Part shown: piece after piece, positions 8,631 through 15,658 of the stretch
How positions within the stretch are numbered: the first letter of the stretch is position 1
Layout: each line of letters begins with the position of its first letter
Assembly: GCA_905480065.1 (NCBI GenBank)
Contig: CAJQOV010000064.1
Span: 1-34,026 of the forward strand
Direction: 5' to 3'
Length of the DNA stretch: 34,026 nucleotides
Origin: an uncultured Gammaproteobacteria bacterium
GTDB lineage: Bacteria > Pseudomonadota > Gammaproteobacteria > UBA9214
Translations under genes and position numbers: made by a program
Notes under the pieces: model-generated
Database searches by the model: none
What the model was told of the DNA's origin: nothing
Seen by the model: only the letters and a program-made list of their open reading frames with translations

Positions 8631-9950
8631 ATGACAACGGTTACACCTGAAGAACAGGTCAGCAACTACAGATATCACGTTGAGCCGCAGCTGGTCAATG
8701 ATCTGACGCGTCGTACACTGGTGCTGGTTCTGGCAGGTGGCGAAGGATCACGATTGCATGACCTGACCCGCTGGCGGGCCAAGCCGGCAGTTCCGTTTGG
8801 CGGCAAGTACCGCATTATTGACTTCGCCCTGTCCAACTGCATCAATTCAGGCATGCGCCGCATCGGCGTGCTGACACAGTACCGCGCCCATTCCCTGATC
8901 CGTCACATCCAGCGTGCCTGGAGTTTCCTGCGCAACGAGATCGGCGAGTTTGTCGAGATCCTGCCTGCCCAGCAGCGCACGCTGGACAAGCGCTGGTACA
9001 AGGGCACGGCGGATGCCTTGTTTCAGAACATCGATATCATCGACCGTCATTCCCCGGACTATGTCATGGTGCTGGGTGGGGACCATATCTACACCATGGA
9101 CTATTCGCGCATGTTGTTTCATCACGTCGAACACAAAGCGGACTGTACCGTAGGTTGCATCGAGGTGCCGATCGGCGAGGCCAGCAGCTACGGGGTCATG
9201 AGCATTGACGACACCACCCGGGTTACCCGGTTCGCCGAAAAACCCCTGCATCCGGATGGTATCCCGGGCAAGCCGGATACCGCGCTTGCCTCCATGGGTA
9301 TCTACATCTTTTCCGCCAGCAAGTTGTACCGGTTGCTGCATAGCGATGCGATCAACCTGAACTCATCGCACGATTTCGGCAAGGATGTCGTGCCGAACTC
9401 CGTGGAAAAATGTCGCGTGTTTGCCTATCCCTTCACCAAACCGGATGGTACGCCGGCCTACTGGCGCGATGTCGGTACGGTAGATTCCTACTGGCAGGCG
9501 AATATCGAGTTGTGCGCAGTGGAGCCGAAGCTGAATCTCTACGACCGGCACTGGCCGATCTGGACCTACCAGAACCAGCTGCCGCCGGCCAAGTTCGTGT
9601 TTGACGATGAGGACCGCCGTGGCTGCGCGACTGACTCCCTGATCTCGGCCGGTGTCATCGTGTCCGGTGCCAGTATCAAGCGTTGCATCGTGTTCTTTGC
9701 CTGCCGCATCGGAAGCCGCAGCGTGGTACGCGACAGCGTGATACTGCCCAAGGTCACCATTGGTGACGACTGCCGCATCTACAACACGATTATCGACAAG
9801 GGCTGTGTAATACCCGATGGAACGGTGATCGGTGAGGATATCAAGGAAGACGCCAGGCGCTTCCACGTCACACCGAAGGGGATACGCCTGGTCACGCGCG
9901 CGATGATGGGGCAGCACGTCTCCGAGTTGCTTGATCCGCTGCTGGGGTAG
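8631..9950 (+). CDS. glgC: glucose-1-phosphate adenylyltransferase (ADP-glucose pyrophosphorylase)
   Basis: The 439-residue enzyme makes ADP-glucose from ATP and glucose-1-phosphate, the committed step of bacterial glycogen synthesis. The nucleotidyltransferase core is clear: LVLAGGEGSRLHDLT, RAKPAVPFGGKYRIIDFALSNCINSG, LTQYRAHSLIRHIQRAW, VLGGDHIYTMDY (metal Asp), FAEKP, and YWRDVGTVDSYWQAN. A C-terminal left-handed beta-helix follows (SGASIKRCIVFFACRIGSRSVVRDSVILPKVTIGDDC). The usual Arg in the GGRG loop is Glu here (GGEG). I chose the ATG at 8631 because an AGAGG site lies six bases upstream; an ATG at 8607 is in frame but less supported. No other glycogen biosynthesis gene is adjacent; the next gene is convergent. 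An FNR-like box lies upstream. Confidence 0.95.
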   Translation: MTTVTPEEQVSNYRYHVEPQLVNDLTRRTLVLVLAGGEGSRLHDLTRWRAKPAVPFGGKYRIIDFALSNCINSGMRRIGVLTQYRAHSLIRHIQRAWSFLRNEIGEFVEILPAQQRTLDKRWYKGTADALFQNIDIIDRHSPDYVMVLGGDHIYTMDYSRMLFHHVEHKADCTVGCIEVPIGEASSYGVMSIDDTTRVTRFAEKPLHPDGIPGKPDTALASMGIYIFSASKLYRLLHSDAINLNSSHDFGKDVVPNSVEKCRVFAYPFTKPDGTPAYWRDVGTVDSYWQANIELCAVEPKLNLYDRHWPIWTYQNQLPPAKFVFDDEDRRGCATDSLISAGVIVSGASIKRCIVFFACRIGSRSVVRDSVILPKVTIGDDCRIYNTIIDKGCVIPDGTVIGEDIKEDARRFHVTPKGIRLVTRAMMGQHVSELLDPLLG

Positions 9951-10116
9951 GGGATGGGTCCATGGCTGTCATCCCCGGAAGCCAAACAGCAGGTCTGCGG
10001 GGTGATGGCAATGCCGGTCGTCCCGCTCATCCCGGAGTAAAACAGCTTGCCGGGCTTGCTACCCGTGCAGCCGCTAGCGGTGCTGCTGGAGTGTGTTTGG
10101 CGTGTCGAATCATGTA

Positions 10117-10782
10117 TCAGGCTGAAGAGCCGCCCGGGATGACGTACAGGAACACCGCAAAGAAGTGGGCTGCGCTCCCGGCCAGCACGAACAGGTGCCA
10201 GACAGAGTGGTGATATGCCAGTGTCTTCCAGAGATAGAAGATGACACCCAGCGAATAGAGCAGCCCGCCGATCAGCAGCAAGAACATGCCGCCGGGTGCA
10301 ACGCCGGTAATCATTGGCTCGATGGCAATCAGAATCAGCCAGCCGAGACCGAGATACAAAGCAACCGAAATGAACTTGTTACGTTGCCTGACGAGCAGTT
10401 CCATGAGCATGCCTGCGATGGCAACAGACCAGACCAGGCCGAACAGGGTCCAGCCCCAGCTGCCGCGTAGCGTGACCAGTGTAAACGGGGTATAGGTGCC
10501 GGCAATAAGCAGGAATATTGCCGCGTGATCCAGTCTTTGCAGAACCATTTTTAGACCGGGTTTTGTCACGCTGTGATAGAGCGTGGAGGTGGTGTAGAGG
10601 GCAATCAGTGTCAGGCCGTAAATAGTGGAGCTGACGATATGCCAGGCATCACCATATCTGCTCGAGTACGAGATGAGCACCGCGAGACCGATCACACTCA
10701 TCAGCAGGCCAACGCCGTGCGTTACGCCGTGCGCAATCTCTTCCTTGATGCTGTAGCCGTTGGTTGTGGTCCGGGCCTGCAT
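10117..10782 (-). CDS. hemolysin III family (PAQR/YqfA-like) membrane protein
   Basis: The 221-residue protein has seven predicted hydrophobic helices and the family's conserved polar positions: EEIAHGVTHGVG near the N-terminus, STLYHS at the end of helix 2, LDHAAIFLLIAGTYTPF, and a C-terminal HSVWHLFVLAGSAAHFFAV with two His positions matching the presumed metal site of the CREST superfamily. Length and order are typical. The cellular function of bacterial members is poorly defined; cytolysin activity should not be assumed from the name. It is convergent with glgC; the 166 bp between the two stops show no clear terminator. No strong ribosome site precedes the ATG. Confidence 0.92.
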   Translation of the reverse strand: MQARTTTNGYSIKEEIAHGVTHGVGLLMSVIGLAVLISYSSRYGDAWHIVSSTIYGLTLIALYTTSTLYHSVTKPGLKMVLQRLDHAAIFLLIAGTYTPFTLVTLRGSWGWTLFGLVWSVAIAGMLMELLVRQRNKFISVALYLGLGWLILIAIEPMITGVAPGGMFLLLIGGLLYSLGVIFYLWKTLAYHHSVWHLFVLAGSAAHFFAVFLYVIPGGSSA

Positions 10783-11019
10783 GAATGTAATTGCTGCGAC
10801 TTACCCGTAGCGTCGAACAGAAATATACGCGCCTTCGCATCCAGCGCCTGTGCAGCTGAGCCGGTAGCGGCGGCCAGCGCGATTTGCGCGGCCATTACAG
10901 CCACATCCCCGGTAGTTCGAAGCGGATCCTGATAGTGTGGGGGGTGACGTTCGCCGTGCCGTTGCCGGTGTCGCTCAAGGCTTACCTCGTTGCTGTGCGC
11001 CTGAACTGCTGCACGACCA

Positions 11020-12711
11020 TCAGGGTTCATTTTCCATCACGATGTAGGCGGTCGGGCACTCGTGTGCGCACAGACCGCAACCCTTGCAATAGTCGTAATC
11101 AAACGCGTAGCCGGTGCCGTCACCCTCCGTAGCGCGCGTCTTCAGTACCGCTACATCCGGACACAGTGTCCAGCAATTGTCGCAGGTCATGCAGTTGCCG
11201 CAGGAGAGACAGCGTTGCCCCTCACCGACGACATCGCTCTTGTGCAGGCTGCCGGTAACTTCCGCCTCGGCGCTACGCTGGTCAACCGGTAGTACTGGTG
11301 CAGCCGGGCGCGGGTGATGTTCAAAATAGTTCAGGTTCAGCTGCTGCAGCGTCACCGGTTTGAGTTCGTAGGTTGCCGCATCGGTTTGCCTTTGCAGGTC
11401 ACGCACAATCGACAGGGCAGCCACACGGCCATCACCGATCGCGGCGCTGACCGAGCCGCGGTCACCGCGCGCATCACCGCCCGTGTAAACGCCCGGGTGC
11501 CCGGCGATCCGTCCCTGTGCATCGGCGGACAGGAACGCAGTGTTGCCCAGCAGCGACTCCAGACCTTCGGGATCCACCGTTTGGCCGATGGCCGGTATTA
11601 CCTGGTCTGCATATAACAGCGACTCGGTGCCTTCGAAGGAGACAAAATGTTTTGCGTGTGCGCTGTCGTGTGATTTTTTGCGATGCACCAGTTCCAGGCC
11701 GACCACCCGTTCGCCACGCAACACCAGGCGTTGAACGCCGCGGTGTTCATGGATGATGACGCCTTCTTCCAGCGCCTGTTCGATCTCGCGCGGTATGGCT
11801 GGCATCACATCTTCCTGTACGACGCCCTTGCGTGGCAGAGACTGGTGGGTAATCACGTGTACCTCGCGCACACCGGCATGGCGGATCACGCGCGCCAGGT
11901 CGATGGCTGTGTTGCCGCCACCGACAATGGCCACGCTCGACCACTCGGGTATCGAGCCAATGTCCACCCAGCGTTGCAGCAGGTCCAGTCCGATGTGCAG
12001 ATCCTGTGGCGTCGCGCCGCCGATATCCCAGGGCCGGCTGCGCTGTGTGCCGGGGCCCAGAAATACTGCAGCATATTCCGCCTGCAATTCGGCCAGTGAA
12101 AAGTCGCGTCCCAGGCGTTGTCCAGGCCGGAACTCGATCGCGGTTCCCAGCAGTCGTTCCAGTTCGGCTTCCAGTATCGTGTGCGGCAGGCGGTAGGGCG
12201 GCAGGGCACTGCGTAACAGCCCGCCGGCGACGGGCCGTGATTCATACAGGTGTACCTGGTAACCCTGCTGTGAAAGATGCCATGCCGCCGAGCAGCCGGC
12301 CGGTCCACTGCCGATGACAGCAACCCGGGTCGAGGCGGTTGCTGCGAATGGCGGCGGGTAGGCCCAGCCCTCCCGGATCGCATAATCACCCAGCCAGCGT
12401 TCCACGTGGTGAATGGCGATCGGTTGATCGTACTCGCCACGGTTGCAGGCGGTTTCGCAGGGATGATGACATACCCGTCCGGTCACAGCGGGTAACGGGT
12501 TGGCACGTACGATGCTCTCCCACGCCTCGCGGAAGCGTTCTTCCTCGACCAGCGCCAGCCAGTCCTGCGCATCCTCGCCGGCGGGGCAGACGGCATGACA
12601 CGGTGCCGCACGGTGCTGGTGGACTGGACGCTGTGTGCGCCAGCTGCCGGTGTGGTAGCGCAGCGAGGTACCCGGATGTGCGAATGCACCGCGCGTCAGT
12701 TTTATGCCCAC
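11020..12711 (-). CDS. GltD-like FAD/NAD(P) oxidoreductase fused to a C-terminal dicluster ferredoxin domain (por operon)
   Basis: The 563-residue protein combines three parts. Residues ~35-110 form the GltD-type N-terminal domain with Cys38/42 and Cys81/85/89. Residues ~128-470 are a two-dinucleotide-binding oxidoreductase, with the FAD loop GSGPAG at 134-139, a second loop GGGNTA at 264-269, and TGGDARGDRGSVSAAIGDGR. The C-terminus (501-552) carries ten cysteines in two groups, CLSCGNCMTCDNC and CKGCGLCAHEC, as in PorD-type ferredoxins. It starts at a GTG with a GGAGG site six bases upstream and overlaps porB by ten bases. The likely role is to carry electrons between the pyruvate oxidoreductase and NAD(P)H; direction and cofactor preference cannot be read from sequence. 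Confidence 0.87.
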   Translation of the reverse strand: MGIKLTRGAFAHPGTSLRYHTGSWRTQRPVHQHRAAPCHAVCPAGEDAQDWLALVEEERFREAWESIVRANPLPAVTGRVCHHPCETACNRGEYDQPIAIHHVERWLGDYAIREGWAYPPPFAATASTRVAVIGSGPAGCSAAWHLSQQGYQVHLYESRPVAGGLLRSALPPYRLPHTILEAELERLLGTAIEFRPGQRLGRDFSLAELQAEYAAVFLGPGTQRSRPWDIGGATPQDLHIGLDLLQRWVDIGSIPEWSSVAIVGGGNTAIDLARVIRHAGVREVHVITHQSLPRKGVVQEDVMPAIPREIEQALEEGVIIHEHRGVQRLVLRGERVVGLELVHRKKSHDSAHAKHFVSFEGTESLLYADQVIPAIGQTVDPEGLESLLGNTAFLSADAQGRIAGHPGVYTGGDARGDRGSVSAAIGDGRVAALSIVRDLQRQTDAATYELKPVTLQQLNLNYFEHHPRPAAPVLPVDQRSAEAEVTGSLHKSDVVGEGQRCLSCGNCMTCDNCWTLCPDVAVLKTRATEGDGTGYAFDYDYCKGCGLCAHECPTAYIVMENEP

Positions 12712-13697
12712 CGGATCCCTCCGCGGCTAACGGTGTCGGCACCTTCGCTGTCGCGACTGTCCGGGCGGGTGCCTTGCAACTGGTAGCTTTCGATATTGTG
12801 GTCCGCGAGCGCCTGCAGGTGCTCCAGCTCTTCGCGGGCTCGCTCGTCATCGGCAAACAGGTGTCGGAAGCGTTGCTGTAGCGCCAGGTAGTCCGTCACC
12901 GGACGCAGCTGGCGGATCGGCATGACGCCGGCCAGTCCGCCACGCTCCAGCTCGATGATCGGGAACAGGCCGGTCTGTACCGCCAGCCGCGCAACCTCGA
13001 TGCTGAGTGAGCCATCGTGACCCCAGCCCAGCGGGCAGGGCGTGTGTATGTGCAGGAAAGTGGGCCCGTCGATAGCCAGTGCACGCCGCACCTTCTTGCG
13101 GATGTCGGACGGGTAGGCCACCGAGGCTGTTGCGGCGTAGGGGATATGGTGTGCCGCGACAATCGAGACAATGTCTTTCTTCAGGTGCCGTTTACCCATG
13201 CGCATCTTGCCGGAGGGCGAGGTCGTGGTGGCGGCCGCGTGCGGCGTAGAGCCGGAACGCTGGATGCCGGTATTCATGTACGCCTCGTTATCGAAGCACA
13301 CGTACAGGACATTGTGTCCGCGTTCCAGCATGCCGGACAGTGCCTGGAAACCGATGTCGAAAGTGCCGCCATCACCGCCCATGGCGATCACGCGCGTGGC
13401 CTTGCCCTGGCGCTTCAGTGCGGCCTCCATGCCGGCGGCAACGGCAGCCGCGTTCTCGAACAGCGAGTGCATCCACGCCACGCGCCAGGCGGATTCCGGC
13501 CAGGCCGTGGTGAATACTTCAAGGCAGCCGGTGGCATTGGCATACATCACGTCCGGTCCGGCGGCCTCGGTCACCAGTCGTGCACCCAGTGCCTCGCCGC
13601 AGCCAAGGCAGGCACGGTGTCCGGATTCGAGTCCGGAGAAGCGCGGCTGGTGCTTGCGTAAATCGCGCGTGTTAACTGTATCCGGCAGATCTTCCAT
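12702..13697 (-). CDS. porB: pyruvate/2-oxoacid:ferredoxin oxidoreductase, beta (TPP-binding) subunit
   Basis: The 331-residue subunit binds thiamine diphosphate and one [4Fe-4S] cluster. The family cysteines are at CLGCGE (residues 30 and 33), TGCLEV (58) and HTPCPLGWGH. The TPP/Mg motif is GGDGGTFDIGFQ, with FDNEAYMNTG downstream. I prefer the ATG at 13697, with AGGAG six bases upstream; an in-frame ATG at 13718 overlaps the porA stop by four bases but has no ribosome site. It sits third in the operon after porG and porA. With them it oxidatively decarboxylates pyruvate to acetyl-CoA, or runs in reverse as pyruvate synthase. Substrate choice (pyruvate versus another 2-oxoacid) is inferred from overall resemblance. 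Confidence 0.92.
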   Translation of the reverse strand: MEDLPDTVNTRDLRKHQPRFSGLESGHRACLGCGEALGARLVTEAAGPDVMYANATGCLEVFTTAWPESAWRVAWMHSLFENAAAVAAGMEAALKRQGKATRVIAMGGDGGTFDIGFQALSGMLERGHNVLYVCFDNEAYMNTGIQRSGSTPHAAATTTSPSGKMRMGKRHLKKDIVSIVAAHHIPYAATASVAYPSDIRKKVRRALAIDGPTFLHIHTPCPLGWGHDGSLSIEVARLAVQTGLFPIIELERGGLAGVMPIRQLRPVTDYLALQQRFRHLFADDERAREELEHLQALADHNIESYQLQGTRPDSRDSEGADTVSRGGIRWA

Positions 13698-13714
13698 GTC
13701 GTGCTCCTGTTTGC

Positions 13715-14884
13715 TCATGCGCTGGCCGGCAGTCGATCCGGCTCCAGGTCGATGATCGCGTACGGCAGCCCGTCGCCGTTACGCAGCGCCGTGTGCAGGC
13801 GCGGATAGATGCTGAGTGGTATGTCACGCCCACCGAGGCCGACGCTGAAATTGTGTACCCGCGGCGCGGATTCCATGCCGCTGAATGCCGCACGTACCTC
13901 GTTGCCGACGATGCCGCCGCTCCCCGGCGACAGCGCGCGTTCCAGAACCACCAGGTCGGTAAGTCCGCGGCAGGCCTGTTGCAGTGCGGCGATCGGAAAC
14001 GGCCGGAAACAGCGCAGCGTGATGAGGCAGGTGGCCGGTTCGTCGGGATATTGCTCCATGGCGGCCTCGAGCGTGCCGGCCACCGAGCCCAGCGTCAGGA
14101 TGCCGATGCGGGCATCGTCCGGACCGCTGCGCTGCAGCAGGGGATACTGGGGACGGCCGCTGATGGATTGCCACGAGTGGGCGGCCTGTTCGATTACGTC
14201 CATGGATTCAACCAGGGCTGTGTGGTGACTGTAGCGCGCCTCGGTGTAGAAGTCGGGTGAAACCAGCGTGCCGATGCTAATCGGGTTGTTCGGGTCGAGT
14301 CGGCGCTCGAAGCGGAATGGCGGTAGCATGTTGTCGACCTGTTGCTGTGTCGGCAGATCGATGACCTCCAGGGTATGCGTCAATGTGAAGCCGTCCACGC
14401 AGACCATTACCGGCAGCTCGCATAGTTCCGAGATGCGGTAGGCCTGGATGGTGGTGTCCACCGCTTCCTGGTTATTGGCACAGTACAGCTGAATCCAGCC
14501 GGCATCGCGTACCGCCATCGAGTCCTGCTGGTCGTTCCAGATCGAGAGTGGGCCCGATAGCGCACGATTGGCGCAGGTCAGCACCATCGGGATGCGCAGG
14601 CCGGCGATATTGAACAGCACTTCCGCCATTAGCAGGATGCCCTGTGAAGAACTGGCAGTGTAGGCGCGTGAGCCGGCAGCTACCGCACCCAGCACCACCG
14701 ATGCGGCGGAAAATTCGCTCTCCACGCTGACCAGTTCACAATCCAGCACGCCGTCGGCAACCAGTTTCGACAGGTTCTCCACGATGTGGGTCTGTGGCGT
14801 GATGGGGTAGGCCGCAATCACCTGTGGCCGGCACAGCGCCACGGTGCGTGCCAGTGCCTGTGATCCTTCAAGCGCGTGTAACAA
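13715..14884 (-). CDS. porA: pyruvate/2-oxoacid:ferredoxin oxidoreductase, alpha subunit (TTG start)
   Basis: The 389-residue subunit shows the signature VIAAYPITPQTHIVE near the N-terminus, then ESEFSAASVVLGAVAAGSRAYTASSSQGILLM, TCANRALSGPLSIWNDQQDSM, VCVDGF, and a C-terminal domain with the VLERALSPGSGG segment. An in-frame ATG lies at 14911, but the AGGAGG ribosome site falls inside that extension and is ideally spaced (six bases) from a TTG at 14884, which also gives the usual N-terminus, so I call TTG the start. It then overlaps porG by 17 bases. The ending overlaps the alternative porB start (ATGA), suggesting coupled translation. Confidence 0.92.
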   Translation of the reverse strand: MLHALEGSQALARTVALCRPQVIAAYPITPQTHIVENLSKLVADGVLDCELVSVESEFSAASVVLGAVAAGSRAYTASSSQGILLMAEVLFNIAGLRIPMVLTCANRALSGPLSIWNDQQDSMAVRDAGWIQLYCANNQEAVDTTIQAYRISELCELPVMVCVDGFTLTHTLEVIDLPTQQQVDNMLPPFRFERRLDPNNPISIGTLVSPDFYTEARYSHHTALVESMDVIEQAAHSWQSISGRPQYPLLQRSGPDDARIGILTLGSVAGTLEAAMEQYPDEPATCLITLRCFRPFPIAALQQACRGLTDLVVLERALSPGSGGIVGNEVRAAFSGMESAPRVHNFSVGLGGRDIPLSIYPRLHTALRNGDGLPYAIIDLEPDRLPASA

Positions 14885-15443
14885 GGGGTTCCTCCTGCCA
14901 TGCGCCGGCATTTACCCGTGCCGCCGCCTGTTCAATCAACCTGGTGTTGCGTTCCAGCACATCGCCGTGAAACCGTCCGGCCAGTGCGTTGATCAGCGCT
15001 GTTTGCGGCAACAGTCCGGTCAAGGCCAGGAACGCAGACAGTAACGCGGTATTCGGCACCGGCCTGCCGAGAATATCGATAGCCAGCCGGGTCGCCGGCA
15101 AGGCGACCACCGTGCAGCCGAGTTGCTCGCCCAGCCGGGTCTCATCGCGCGTGGAATTGACCAGGATGGCGCCGCCACTCTGCAGTCCGGCGCTGATATC
15201 CGGCAGCTGCAGCAGGTTATCATCTTGCACGATCAGGTAGGCGGGGTGGAGTACCTGGCAGCGGCGCCGGATCGGACGATCGGCGATGCGGACAAACGCG
15301 GTAACCGGAGCGCCGCGCCGTTCGGCGCCGAAATTCGGGAACGCCTGTACATGACGGCCAACCTCGAAGGCTGCCGTCGCGAGCAGGTAAGCTGCGACCA
15401 CGTTGCCCTGGCCGCCGCGACCGTGAATGCGGATTTCTATCAT
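14868..15443 (-). CDS. porG: pyruvate/2-oxoacid:ferredoxin oxidoreductase, gamma subunit
   Basis: The 191-residue protein begins with the family hallmark IRIHGRGGQGNVVAAYLLATAAFEVG. It continues with FPNFGAERRGAPVTAFVRI and HPAYLIVQDDNLL, and a closing PNTALLSAFLALTGLLP segment typical of gamma subunits. It is the first gene of the operon porG-porA-porB-GltD-like on the minus strand. No separate PorD gene follows; its ferredoxin function appears fused to the fourth gene. The ~215 bp upstream (15444-15658) must hold the operon promoter. I found no confident -35/-10 pair or FNR-like box there. Confidence 0.92.
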   Translation of the reverse strand: MIEIRIHGRGGQGNVVAAYLLATAAFEVGRHVQAFPNFGAERRGAPVTAFVRIADRPIRRRCQVLHPAYLIVQDDNLLQLPDISAGLQSGGAILVNSTRDETRLGEQLGCTVVALPATRLAIDILGRPVPNTALLSAFLALTGLLPQTALINALAGRFHGDVLERNTRLIEQAAARVNAGAWQEEPLVTRA

Positions 15444-15658
15444 TGGTCGTTTCGCTGTGTATCTGGCAATTACTGGTTGGATAGTAGCGTAAATCGCAAG
15501 TGTATTGTTGCTCCTGCTTGCTCCCGCTCACTGCGTGAGTAGGCTGGGGTATGGGTGACGACAGTTCCTGCTCCCGGACAAATGAAAGCATCGTGATAAT
15601 ACTGCGGACAGGACCAGTTGTTAACCTGAGGTAAGTAGCCGGGCCGGTTCGCATTTGC

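Noticed and set aside
10722..11030. 102-codon minus-strand frame between the por operon and the hemolysin III gene
   Set aside because: It overlaps the start of the hemolysin III gene, has no ribosome site and ends in low-information Arg/Thr-rich sequence; only a central Ala-rich stretch looks protein-like.
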